Positions 25,429 through 33,188 of a stretch of 64,000 nucleotides of DNA are shown piece by piece (positions within the stretch are counted from its first letter, which is position 1; each line of letters begins with the position of its first letter). A program made the position numbers and the translations under genes. This stretch comes from Pseudidiomarina salinarum (GTDB taxonomy: Bacteria; Pseudomonadota; Gammaproteobacteria; Enterobacterales; Alteromonadaceae): positions 274,859 to 338,858 of the forward strand of contig NZ_JPER01000004.1 of the NCBI RefSeq assembly GCF_000753715.1, given 5' to 3'. The notes beneath the pieces are model-generated. The model worked only from the letters and a program-made list of their open reading frames with translations, ran no database searches and was not told the DNA's origin.

Positions 25429-27033
25429 ATGAAATTTGTCGACCAGTTACTCAGTGAATTGCAGCAGTTTGGCGTTCAGCAACTCTTCGGCATCCCCGGC
25501 GACTTCGTTTTGCCTTTGTTCCAGCAACTGCAGCAGCGCGATGCGCTACCGCTTTATTGCCTCAGCCATGAGCCCTCAGCGGCATTTGCCGCCGATGCCG
25601 CCGCGCGGATCACCAATCGCCCTGCCGCTGTCATTCTTACTTATGGCGCCGGCGCATTAAATGCTGTGAACGCTGTGGCCCAAGCTTATGTGGAGCATGT
25701 ACCGCTCATTGTTATTGCCGGCTTCCCCGCCGCCCACGAACTGAGCCGCGGCCTGCAGATCCACCACCAGGCGCGCAATCCGGACTCGCAGCGGGCGGTC
25801 TATCAGGAAGTCACTGCCTGCCAGGTGCGACTCGATAATCCGCAAACCGCGCCGGCGGACTTGCGTCGCGCGCTAAGTCAGTGCGTGCAACAGTCGCGCC
25901 CGGTACTTATTGAAATTCCCCGCGATGCCGTGCAGTTTTCGGTCGCACCATTACCGCGCTACACGCCACCGTCCATGCCTGCCGCCGAGCTGACCGGACT
26001 CTGTGAATGGCTTGGCCGCCGGCTGCGACAAGCCCAGCGCCCCGTTATCCTGTCCGGCATTGATGTACGGCGTTTTAACGCCCGCCAGAGCGTCGAAGAT
26101 CTGTCGCTGAAGCTCGGCATTCCGCTAATCAGCACATTTTTAGGGCGGGCCTGTATTGACCAGCAACATCCCCAGTATGCCGGGATATTTCTCGACGGCA
26201 GTGACAGCCGCCCCCGGCAGCTGCTTGCTGACGCTGATTTGATCCTGCAGATCGGCGTCATTCATACCGACAGTAACTTTGCCGCCCACCAGGATTTGTT
26301 CCCCGCCGACAAAGTGATTAACCTGCAGCAACAGCACAGCTGTGTTGATGGCCAGCATTTTCACCAAGTGGATTTACCGGCTGTGCTGAATGCGTTGCTA
26401 ACTGACGATCTACCGCCAGTACAACAGCCCCCGCTGGCCGCTCCACATGCACCGGCTAAAAGTAATGGCTTCAACGCCACCAGTGTGGTCGAAACCATCG
26501 ACTCTCTGTTAATGCAACAGTCGGAACTGGTGCCGGTGATCAGTGATATCGGCGACTGCCTGTTTGCCTCACTGCACGCGAAGCCAAGCCAGTTGCTGGC
26601 GCCCTCTTACTACGCATCAATGGGCTATAGCGTGCCGGCAGCGATCGGCCTGCAGGCGGCGACCGGGCAGCGGCCTTTAGTGTTGGTTGGTGACGGTGCT
26701 TTTCTGATGACCGGGCTGGAGCTCGGGCACTGCCAGCGCTATGGCTTTAACCCGGTAATTGTTCTGTTTAATAATCAGAAATGGGACATGATTAACGCCT
26801 TTGCCCCGGACCTCAACTGCACCGATCTGGTTCACTGGGATTATCAACAGCTCGCCCGGGGAATGGGCGCGGCAGCGGTGCGTGTGCGCACCACTGCTGA
26901 GCTGGAGGTTGCGTTTACCGCCGCCTGGACCGACCCGGCGCAGGTTCATCTGATTGAAGTCTGGCTGGCGGATTCACCGCGTACTCAGCGCCTGCAGGGC
27001 TTTGCCGATAATTTTCTGAGCGCCTCAGTGTAG
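25429..27033 (+). CDS. Thiamine-diphosphate 2-oxoacid decarboxylase (pyruvate/indolepyruvate decarboxylase family)
   Basis: A 534-residue three-domain ThDP enzyme. The catalytic glutamate lies in LSHEPSAAFAADAAARI near residue 50, an HH pair (IHHQARN) follows near 112, as in pyruvate-decarboxylase-type enzymes, and the cofactor motif starts GDGAFLMTGLELG and ends FNNQKWDM. Such enzymes non-oxidatively decarboxylate pyruvate, phenylpyruvate or indolepyruvate to aldehydes; substrate cannot be chosen from sequence. The ATG at 25429 has AGGAA upstream. Location is odd: it lies inside a molybdenum/nitrate cluster and its 3' end overlaps convergent modC by 9 nt. Confidence 0.88.
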   Translation: MKFVDQLLSELQQFGVQQLFGIPGDFVLPLFQQLQQRDALPLYCLSHEPSAAFAADAAARITNRPAAVILTYGAGALNAVNAVAQAYVEHVPLIVIAGFPAAHELSRGLQIHHQARNPDSQRAVYQEVTACQVRLDNPQTAPADLRRALSQCVQQSRPVLIEIPRDAVQFSVAPLPRYTPPSMPAAELTGLCEWLGRRLRQAQRPVILSGIDVRRFNARQSVEDLSLKLGIPLISTFLGRACIDQQHPQYAGIFLDGSDSRPRQLLADADLILQIGVIHTDSNFAAHQDLFPADKVINLQQQHSCVDGQHFHQVDLPAVLNALLTDDLPPVQQPPLAAPHAPAKSNGFNATSVVETIDSLLMQQSELVPVISDIGDCLFASLHAKPSQLLAPSYYASMGYSVPAAIGLQAATGQRPLVLVGDGAFLMTGLELGHCQRYGFNPVIVLFNNQKWDMINAFAPDLNCTDLVHWDYQQLARGMGAAAVRVRTTAELEVAFTAAWTDPAQVHLIEVWLADSPRTQRLQGFADNFLSASV

Positions 27034-28092
27034 CGCCACCGCTTTCACCACAGCGTATACCCGATCGCCCGGTGCTAAGTGCAAACGATTCCATGAACTA
27101 TGAGTGATAAGCGCCAGCAGGTGTTGCCCTTCAACATCAAGCTCCACCAGGCACTCCGCCGGGTGGGCGGCGGGATGCTGAGCCACTATAGTGGCGGGCA
27201 ATTGATTCGCCGCTGAACTATGTGCTTGCTGCGCTTTACTAAGACTGACATCACGCGCCAGCACACGCATACGCAACCGCGCTTCGGACTGATTCGCTGC
27301 CCGCCCGGCCGGGGCCGGCACCGATAACCGGTACGCGCCTAGTTCGACACCAATATGATGAGGCTCCGATGATGCTTTCGCTACGCCCTCAAGTACGCTC
27401 ATGCCGCCGGTAAAAAGCAGCGGCGGTTGCCTGAGCTGCTCAGTAAGCGGGCCAGCAGAGGTGACCCGGCCTTGTTCAAGCTGCAGCAGGTGATCAGCGA
27501 TCTGCACCACGTCATCCAGATCATGGCTAACCCAGATCACAGGCACACCATACTGGCCAGCGAAGTATCGCAGATACTGGAGCAAAGGCCCGCGGGCCTG
27601 CTGGTCCAGACCGCTCAGCGGTTCATCAAGAAGCAACAGATGCGACTGGCTGAGCAACGCCCTGGCCAACGCCACCCGCTGTTGCTGGCCACCAGATAAC
27701 TCGGTGACCTGGCGAGCCGTAAAGGCGTCCAGCCCCAGTTCCGTAATCACTTCTTCGGGTTCAACATAGCGCTCAGCGGCCGGCACGCGCCGGTAACCGA
27801 ACAGAATGTTATCCATAACCGAGAGGTGCGGTAGCAGGCTAGGGAGCTGCAGCATCAGCCCGATCCGGCGCTGTTCTGGCCGGCGCCACTGCTTTCCGGC
27901 CTGCCAGATTTCCCTGCCAAACCGGACGTCCGCAGCACGGCGTCGGTCCAGGCCGGCAATAATCGACAGCAGTGAGCTTTTGCCACAGCCTGAAGGGCCG
28001 AAGAGCGCGGTGATCCCGTGGGCCGGAACCTGCTGCTCGAGTTGCAGCGAAAAATAACCTGTCTGCGGCGCTACTTTGATATGCAGGTTCAT
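27025..28092 (-). CDS. modC: Molybdate ABC transporter ATP-binding protein ModC
   Basis: A 355-residue ATPase powering molybdate uptake. Walker A GPSGCGKSS, signature LSGGQQQRVALARAL and Walker B LLLLDEPLSGLD are in order in the first 180 residues. The C-terminal about 100 residues form a molybdate-binding Mop/TOBE domain (ATIVAQHPAAHPAECLVEL, ending VYAVVKAVALH). It is the final gene of the moa-mod operon, 2 nt after modB, and its end overlaps the convergent decarboxylase gene. Confidence 0.95.
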   Translation of the reverse strand: MNLHIKVAPQTGYFSLQLEQQVPAHGITALFGPSGCGKSSLLSIIAGLDRRRAADVRFGREIWQAGKQWRRPEQRRIGLMLQLPSLLPHLSVMDNILFGYRRVPAAERYVEPEEVITELGLDAFTARQVTELSGGQQQRVALARALLSQSHLLLLDEPLSGLDQQARGPLLQYLRYFAGQYGVPVIWVSHDLDDVVQIADHLLQLEQGRVTSAGPLTEQLRQPPLLFTGGMSVLEGVAKASSEPHHIGVELGAYRLSVPAPAGRAANQSEARLRMRVLARDVSLSKAQQAHSSAANQLPATIVAQHPAAHPAECLVELDVEGQHLLALITHSSWNRLHLAPGDRVYAVVKAVALH

Positions 28093-28094
28093 TG

Positions 28095-28793
28095 TTACTG
28101 CTCCGCCTGCTGGTGGTGCCGCTGCCGGACGGGCCCGCGATAATTAAAACCGTAGACAACGAGCAGTACTGCCAGTGCAAACACCAGCAGCCCCAGCGAC
28201 AACCGCTGAGCGGCGCCATAATTCAGCGCTTCGGTATGGTCATAGATAAGCACCGACAGCACCTGGGTTTCTCCGGGAATACTGCCCCCGACCATCAGAA
28301 TGACGCCAAACTCGCCCAGAGTATGGGCAAAGGTCAGGGTCGCGGCGACGATAAAGCCGCCCTTACAAAGCGGCAGCACCACCGAGCGAAAACGATCCCA
28401 GCTTCCGGCCCCCAGGCTGGCGGCGATTTGCAGCGGCCGCACACCCATGGTGCGAAACGATTCCGCCAGGGGCTGCACCGCAAAAGGTAGGGAGTAGAGC
28501 ACACTGCCAATCAGGATACCGGTAAAACTGAAGGCGAGATGACGAAAACCGAGCGCCTCGAGCGTGCCACCGATAGCGCCTTGTGGGCCCAGTAACAGTA
28601 GCAGGTAAAAGCCCAGTACCGTAGGCGGCAGCACCAGCGGTAAAGCCACCAGCGCCTGCACCGGAGTACGCCAGCGGCTGCGGCTGAAGGCCAGCCACCA
28701 GGCCAGTGGGGTCGCCAGTACCAGCAGGATCACTGTGGTTGCCAGCCCCAGTTGCAGGGTCAGCCAGACGGCTTGCCAGTCATTCGGCGACAT
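28095..28793 (-). CDS. modB: Molybdate ABC transporter permease ModB
   Basis: A 232-residue inner-membrane permease with about five hydrophobic segments. The ABC-permease coupling loop is seen as AASLGAGSWDRFRSVVLP, and LALPLVLPPTVLGFYLL is a typical ModB helix. Length fits E. coli ModB (229). It overlaps the modA end by 14 nt, indicating translational coupling. Confidence 0.95.
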   Translation of the reverse strand: MSPNDWQAVWLTLQLGLATTVILLVLATPLAWWLAFSRSRWRTPVQALVALPLVLPPTVLGFYLLLLLGPQGAIGGTLEALGFRHLAFSFTGILIGSVLYSLPFAVQPLAESFRTMGVRPLQIAASLGAGSWDRFRSVVLPLCKGGFIVAATLTFAHTLGEFGVILMVGGSIPGETQVLSVLIYDHTEALNYGAAQRLSLGLLVFALAVLLVVYGFNYRGPVRQRHHQQAEQ

Positions 28794-29574
28794 GGAATGG
28801 CTCCAGGCTTTGGGTCAACGGCAGGTAGCCAAACCCGGCAAAGAGATCGCGGGCTTCGCGTTGCTGCAGGTAAGCCAGAAAAAGTTGTGCGCTGGGATGA
28901 TCGGCACCCTGCCGTGTCAGCATCAGCGTTTGCGTAAGCGGCTGATACCAGTCGGGGTTAATTTCAGTATAACTGGTACCCCGCAATGCCGTGCCGCGCA
29001 CTACGGATAGGGCAATCAGGCCAACCTCGGCGGCGCCGCTTTGCACCATCTGGGTAGCGTGACCAACATTTTCACCGAATACCAGCCGCTGCTGAAGCTG
29101 ATCATCTGCCAGCCTGCCGAGCACCTCCATTGCCGCCTGACCATAGGGGGCATGGCGGGGCTGAGCAATCGCAATATGCCGGATAGCAGCGCTGCTTAAG
29201 TCTTCCGGCTTCAGGCCGGGATGCGCCGGATGCCATAACACCAGCCGACCCTCAGCCCATGCCACCGGCGGCGCGCCTGCCAGCCCGGCGGCAGCGACCC
29301 GGTCGCTATAGTCAGCATGGGCAGAAAAAAAGATGTCATAGGGGGCGCCGTGCATGATCTGGCTGGCCAGCTTGCCTGACGAACCGTAAACCATGCGCAC
29401 AGGATGCTCAGGGTGATCCCGCTCGAACTGCTGCACCAGCGCGTTCATGCTATCGCGCAATGACGAAGCGGCAGCCAGGGTCAGCGGCGCGGCCTTTACC
29501 GATAGCACACCAAACCAGGCAACTGATAGCCAGCAAAGCATCCACAAACAGGGTGTCAGCGGGCGTTTCGACAT
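28780..29574 (-). CDS. modA: Periplasmic molybdate-binding protein ModA
   Basis: A 264-residue substrate-binding protein with a signal peptide ending near residue 28 (LSVKAAP). The mature protein starts TLAAASSLRDSMNAL and contains VYGSSGKLASQI and ADYSDRV, the serine-rich oxyanion pocket of the ModA family. GENVGHATQMVQSGAAEVG is the second conserved block. It begins 4 nt after moaE ends, so molybdate uptake genes are appended to the cofactor biosynthesis genes. Confidence 0.95.
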   Translation of the reverse strand: MSKRPLTPCLWMLCWLSVAWFGVLSVKAAPLTLAAASSLRDSMNALVQQFERDHPEHPVRMVYGSSGKLASQIMHGAPYDIFFSAHADYSDRVAAAGLAGAPPVAWAEGRLVLWHPAHPGLKPEDLSSAAIRHIAIAQPRHAPYGQAAMEVLGRLADDQLQQRLVFGENVGHATQMVQSGAAEVGLIALSVVRGTALRGTSYTEINPDWYQPLTQTLMLTRQGADHPSAQLFLAYLQQREARDLFAGFGYLPLTQSLEPFHVAE

Positions 29575-29578
29575 GGTG

Positions 29579-30049
29579 TCAGCCCTCTGCTTCCGAAGTA
29601 TGCCAGCGGGCGGCGGCCAGTTGATCTTTGGTTTTGGCGTCGACCCAGTAGCTGCCAGCGGTAGTATGCTCCTGCTTCCAGAAAGGAGCGCGGGTTTTCA
29701 GATAATCCATAATGAATTCTGCGGCCATAAAAGCTGCCTGCCGGTGGGCAGCGGCTACACCGACAAAAACGATCTGGTCGTTTAAGCCCAGACTGCCGAC
29801 CCGGTGAATGACGGTGATAGAACCAAGCTCCCAGCGCTGCGCGGCTTGCTGGCAAATGTCAGTCAGTGCGCTTTCGGTCATACCCGGGTAATGTTCCAGC
29901 GTCATCCCGGTCAGGTTTCCCTGCACCAGTTCCCGCACTAATCCGGTAAAGGTGACCACGGCGCCACAGGCAGGGTTATCCCGCAGGCGCTGGTATTCCT
30001 CGCTCAGTTCGAAATCAGTGGTTTGCACCTGGATCCGCGGTTGCATCAT
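29579..30049 (-). CDS. moaE: Molybdopterin synthase catalytic subunit MoaE
   Basis: A 156-residue enzyme that transfers sulfur from MoaD thiocarboxylate to precursor Z. Conserved blocks are CGAVVTFTGLVRE, LEHYPGMTE, VIHRVGSLGLNDQIV, and the catalytic lysine region KTRAPFWKQE. The start codon overlaps the moaD stop (TGATG), giving tight coupling of the two synthase subunits. Confidence 0.96.
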   Translation of the reverse strand: MMQPRIQVQTTDFELSEEYQRLRDNPACGAVVTFTGLVRELVQGNLTGMTLEHYPGMTESALTDICQQAAQRWELGSITVIHRVGSLGLNDQIVFVGVAAAHRQAAFMAAEFIMDYLKTRAPFWKQEHTTAGSYWVDAKTKDQLAAARWHTSEAEG

Positions 30050-30297
30050 CAGCCTCCGGTTACCGGCGGAAAAAACGCCACTTCATCACCCGCCTGCAGC
30101 GGCATATCGCTTGCGGCAAGTTGCTGGTTGACGGCACAGAGCACATCGTTGTGCGACAGTTCGCGTTGCCACTTCGGTGAACGCGCTGCAAGTACCTGTT
30201 TTAGTTCACTGACGCGGCTGATGCCGGTTGCATCCACCGTCAGGCTGGCGCACTCCAGTCGCTCCCGTAGCGCTGCAAATAGTTTAACTGTCAGCAT
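30049..30297 (-). CDS. moaD: Molybdopterin synthase sulfur-carrier subunit MoaD
   Basis: An 82-residue ubiquitin-fold protein ending PPVTGG, the double-glycine tail that is thiocarboxylated. The ATG at 30297 ([14 protein letters not shown]) is used; the longer frame to 30360 lies inside moaC. It overlaps the moaC end by 14 nt and the moaE start by 1 nt. Confidence 0.94.
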   Translation of the reverse strand: MLTVKLFAALRERLECASLTVDATGISRVSELKQVLAARSPKWQRELSHNDVLCAVNQQLAASDMPLQAGDEVAFFPPVTGG

Positions 30298-30787
30298 GAT
30301 TCTGCTCCCGTTGCCAGTGACCTCGTTTGCCACCGGTTTTTTCCTGTAACTGGATGCCATTTATCTGTAACGACGGGTCAACGGCTTTACACATATCGTG
30401 AATGGTCAGCGCCGCCACCGATGCGGCCGTAAGCGCTTCCATTTCCACGCCGGTCTGGCCCTGTACCGCACAGCTGGCGGTGATTTCAATCTGTCCATTT
30501 TCCCGGTCGAGCTGAAAACTGACCGACACTCTGGTCAGCGCCAGCGGATGGCACAAGGGGATGAGATCGCTGGTGCGCTTGGCCGCCATGATTCCCGCCA
30601 CCCGCGCTACCGCCAGCACATCGCCTTTTTTCAGGCCATTTTCTTCAATCAGCTGAATCACATCAGACCGCGTCTGCACTGTGGCAACGGCGATAGCTTG
30701 TCGCTGGCCCGGCACTTTGCCGGAGATATCAACCATATGCGCCGCACCCTGAGCGTCCACATGGGTAAAACTCTTGCTGTCCGTCAT
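30284..30787 (-). CDS. moaC: Cyclic pyranopterin monophosphate synthase MoaC
   Basis: A 167-residue enzyme of the first cofactor step, acting with MoaA. It shows [18 protein letters not shown], the conserved [34 protein letters not shown] and the catalytic lysine segment CKAVDPSL. Length is near E. coli MoaC (161). It overlaps the moaB end by 4 nt. Confidence 0.96.
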   Translation of the reverse strand: MTDSKSFTHVDAQGAAHMVDISGKVPGQRQAIAVATVQTRSDVIQLIEENGLKKGDVLAVARVAGIMAAKRTSDLIPLCHPLALTRVSVSFQLDRENGQIEITASCAVQGQTGVEMEALTAASVAALTIHDMCKAVDPSLQINGIQLQEKTGGKRGHWQREQNHADS

Positions 30788-31338
30788 AATGTTGACTCTC
30801 CGCAGCTGAGGTCGGCGCCATTTTTCACATGGGCGACAAAATTACAGGGCCCCTGCCGTGAATCCAGCTGGGGTTTTATCAGTTGGTTCCAGGCCAGCGC
30901 CGCTGCACCGCCGGAGCCTGGCATGGCGAAAATAAGGGTGCCGTTGGCAATACCGGCCAGCGCCCGAGACTGTATTGCGGAAGACCCGATATCCGCCAGA
31001 CTCAGTTGCCGGAACAGTTCACCAAAGCCCTCCACCGGCCGATCAAACAGCGGGCTGATAGCCTCGGGAACACTATTATTCGCGGCGAATCCGGTGCCGC
31101 CGTTTAACAGCACAACCTGGGTGACTGAGTCAGCAATCCAGGCCGATAACTGCGCGCGGATGGTATAGGTATTGGTTGCCAGGATGCGCCTTTCGCTCAG
31201 CTTGTGCCCGGCCGCAGTCAGTTGCTGGCAGAGCCAGTCACCGGTGCTGTCGCTGGCGCTGGTGTGGCGATCCGAGACGGTTGCCACGGCAATGGATAAA
31301 GGCTGAAAGGCCCGATCTGGTTTGGTTTTTACTGTCAT
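30784..31338 (-). CDS. moaB: Molybdenum cofactor biosynthesis protein MoaB
   Basis: A 184-residue MoaB/Mog-fold protein. The pterin/nucleotide loop LLNGGTGFAANNSVPEA, then PVEGFGELFRQLS, SRALAGIANGTLIFAMPGS are diagnostic. The ATG at 31338 overlaps the mobA stop by 4 nt and is used in place of an upstream codon inside mobA. In bacteria that also have mog the MoaB role is unclear; both are present here, 28 kb apart. Confidence 0.92.
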   Translation of the reverse strand: MTVKTKPDRAFQPLSIAVATVSDRHTSASDSTGDWLCQQLTAAGHKLSERRILATNTYTIRAQLSAWIADSVTQVVLLNGGTGFAANNSVPEAISPLFDRPVEGFGELFRQLSLADIGSSAIQSRALAGIANGTLIFAMPGSGGAAALAWNQLIKPQLDSRQGPCNFVAHVKNGADLSCGESTL

Positions 31339-31913
31339 GACGATAACCTGTCTGGCTGAGCCCGCTGCAGCAGCGCCTGCTGCCACTGCTGCGGGGTATT
31401 GGTGTTGACGAGCTGCAGCGCATCACTGGCAGGTAACGCGCTGGCGTTCAGATAGTGCAAAAGGCCCCGCACTGAAAAGTCTCCTTTATCCGACTCCAGT
31501 TGTGCCGTCAGGTAGTCCTTTAACTGCGCTGAATTGGGAAGTACACAGGGTAAAGGCGATTCGCCGAAGTACCAGGCCGTCGGTGATTCTGCAGCGGCGG
31601 CGAGCAGCTGACACAACATCCGCGGCTGCAATAACGGCATATCTACGGGCACCACCAGTAACTGTGGCGTTGTGCAGTAAGGCAGTACCGCAGCAAGCCC
31701 GGCTAAAGGACCCTTGCCCGGATAGCTGTCGGTGATAAAACCGGGCTGGTTGCGACTGATAAGGATCTCTGACACACCGGCCTGTGCGAGCAGCGACTGC
31801 ATATGCTCCAGTAAGGTGCGACCGGCCAGCGGCAGCAAGGCTTTATCGCGGCCCATGCGGCGGGACTGGCCACCAGCCAGAATCACCCCTGTGCAATGAG
31901 TAAAAACGGCCAT
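31335..31913 (-). CDS. mobA: Molybdenum cofactor guanylyltransferase MobA
   Basis: A 192-residue nucleotidyltransferase that makes the bis-MGD form used by NarG. The GTP-binding loop LAGGQSRRMGRDKALLPL is at the N-terminus, followed by PGKGPLAGLAAVL and VPVDMPLLQP. It is placed second in the operon, 2 nt after moaA, an arrangement that differs from E. coli where mobA is separate. Confidence 0.94.
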   Translation of the reverse strand: MAVFTHCTGVILAGGQSRRMGRDKALLPLAGRTLLEHMQSLLAQAGVSEILISRNQPGFITDSYPGKGPLAGLAAVLPYCTTPQLLVVPVDMPLLQPRMLCQLLAAAAESPTAWYFGESPLPCVLPNSAQLKDYLTAQLESDKGDFSVRGLLHYLNASALPASDALQLVNTNTPQQWQQALLQRAQPDRLSS

Positions 31914-31915
31914 AG

Positions 31916-32887
31916 TCAGCCTCCGATCATCGCCAGATGACGGGTTGAGCCGCTCTGCTCGTTGTGCAGAAAGTGGTGTGCTTTCTTGGTTTTAACAAAG
32001 CCCTGCAGGGCCTGCATCAACCGCTCGGGATCATCACTTTGCAGATAGCGCCGCATGTCCTGATGGTGCTCGGTGAACAAACACAAAAACAACTGGCCGA
32101 GGCTGGATACCCGCAGGCGGTTGCAGTCATCACAAAAATCCGGGCTATAAGGCATAATAAGCCCCATGCGGCCGGCAAAGTCAGCGTGACTGAATTCCTG
32201 AGCAGGCCCGGCGCTGCGGGGCTTTTCCCGCTGCACCCAGCCATCTGCCAGCAACTGCTGCTTAATGTCGTTGCCGCTGACGTGATTGCGTTGGTAATAC
32301 TGCACGTTGTCGCCGGTGCGCATCAGCTCAATGAAGCGCAACGCCAGGTTACGTTCACGCACATAGTCGAGAAACTCCGGCAGTGCTTTGCCGTTATAGT
32401 TTTTCAGTAATACGGTATTTACTTTGACGCTCGGAATGCCAAGATCTAACGCCTGATCGATGCCTTCAAGAATATAAGGCAGACGATTCTGCCCGGTGAT
32501 CAGGTGAAAGGTGGCCGGGTCGAGGCTATCGACGCTGACGTTAATGGCATCCAGCCCGGCGTCTTTCCAGGCGGGCAAATCGCGCTGCAGGCGGTAGCCG
32601 TTGGTGGTAATCGCGACCTTCTCAATACCGGGAACCGCTTTGCAGGTCGCGATAATATCGAGCAGATCTTTACGCAGACAGGGTTCACCGCCGGTGATAC
32701 GGATTTTGGTGGTGCCGAGCAAAGCGAAGGCTGTCACCAGCCGACGGATTTCCGGTAGCGACAATTCCGGCGTGCGTGAACTGCAGTCCGGCCCGTCAGG
32801 CAGGCAATAGTTGCAACGGAAGTTGCAGTTTTCTGTTACCGACAACCGCAGGTAAGTAAAGCGGCGGGCAAAACGGTCCATAAGCAT
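31916..32887 (-). CDS. moaA: GTP 3',8-cyclase MoaA
   Basis: A 323-residue radical SAM enzyme that starts molybdopterin synthesis from GTP. The N-terminal cluster is CNFRCNYC, the SAM segment KIRITGGEPCLRKD, and the C-terminal cluster CDDCNRLRVSSLGQLFLC; it ends in the conserved GG tail (AMIGG). The ATG at 32887 has AAGG 8 nt upstream; an in-frame GTG at 32896 is the alternative. It leads a nine-gene operon through modC and is preceded by a structured leader. Confidence 0.95.
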   Translation of the reverse strand: MLMDRFARRFTYLRLSVTENCNFRCNYCLPDGPDCSSRTPELSLPEIRRLVTAFALLGTTKIRITGGEPCLRKDLLDIIATCKAVPGIEKVAITTNGYRLQRDLPAWKDAGLDAINVSVDSLDPATFHLITGQNRLPYILEGIDQALDLGIPSVKVNTVLLKNYNGKALPEFLDYVRERNLALRFIELMRTGDNVQYYQRNHVSGNDIKQQLLADGWVQREKPRSAGPAQEFSHADFAGRMGLIMPYSPDFCDDCNRLRVSSLGQLFLCLFTEHHQDMRRYLQSDDPERLMQALQGFVKTKKAHHFLHNEQSGSTRHLAMIGG

Positions 32888-32896
32888 AAGCGACAC

Positions 32897-33060
32897 CTTT
32901 CCAGATAACGGGAGGTAACGCCGTTTCCAGCGTAACCCCGGTGGTCAGTAAGACCACGGCACACTGGTCGTGTCCGGCAAGCGGATTTAGACACAGCGGC
33001 TCGGCGTGTGATGGCGCTATACTACTGACTGCCGCCCGCTTTTGTTATTGCCATGAAGGG
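32897..33060 (-). promoter_or_regulatory. Structured moaA leader, candidate Moco RNA motif
   Basis: The moaA leader on the minus strand can form a GTGGTC/GACCAC hairpin (32941-32957), then a 10-bp stem with a single mismatch capped by a GAAA tetraloop (32914-32937), followed at once by the ACCTCCC segment and the moaA ribosome site. A further GTGTC/GACAC pairing is possible upstream. A GNRA-capped stem just before moaA resembles the Moco (molybdenum cofactor-responsive) RNA known upstream of moaA in gammaproteobacteria. I cannot align the full consensus from memory. Confidence 0.5.
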
Positions 33061-33115
33061 AGGGTACAGACTACCCACAAAGGAATAGCGCGGGGTCCGG
33101 CAAGCATAGCTTTTG

Positions 33116-33129
33116 TTGATCTGGATCAG
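33116..33129 (+). promoter_or_regulatory. FNR-like box upstream of trhP
   Basis: TTGATCTGGATCAG matches TTGAT-N4-ATCAA at nine of ten positions and lies 60-73 nt before the trhP start. A single NarL heptamer TACCCAC is at 33072-33078. The pair sits in the trhP-moaA divergent gap, so either operon could be the target. Confidence 0.55.
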
Positions 33130-33188
33130 GGTTATCCGGCGGCGGATCCATAGAATAAGCAGCCATTTCTGATCTGCTGACTCAATTC

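Noticed and set aside
30398..31168. 256-codon open frame on the plus strand
   Set aside because: It lies antisense to moaC and moaB, has no recognisable domain and no ribosome site; the minus-strand genes are certain.
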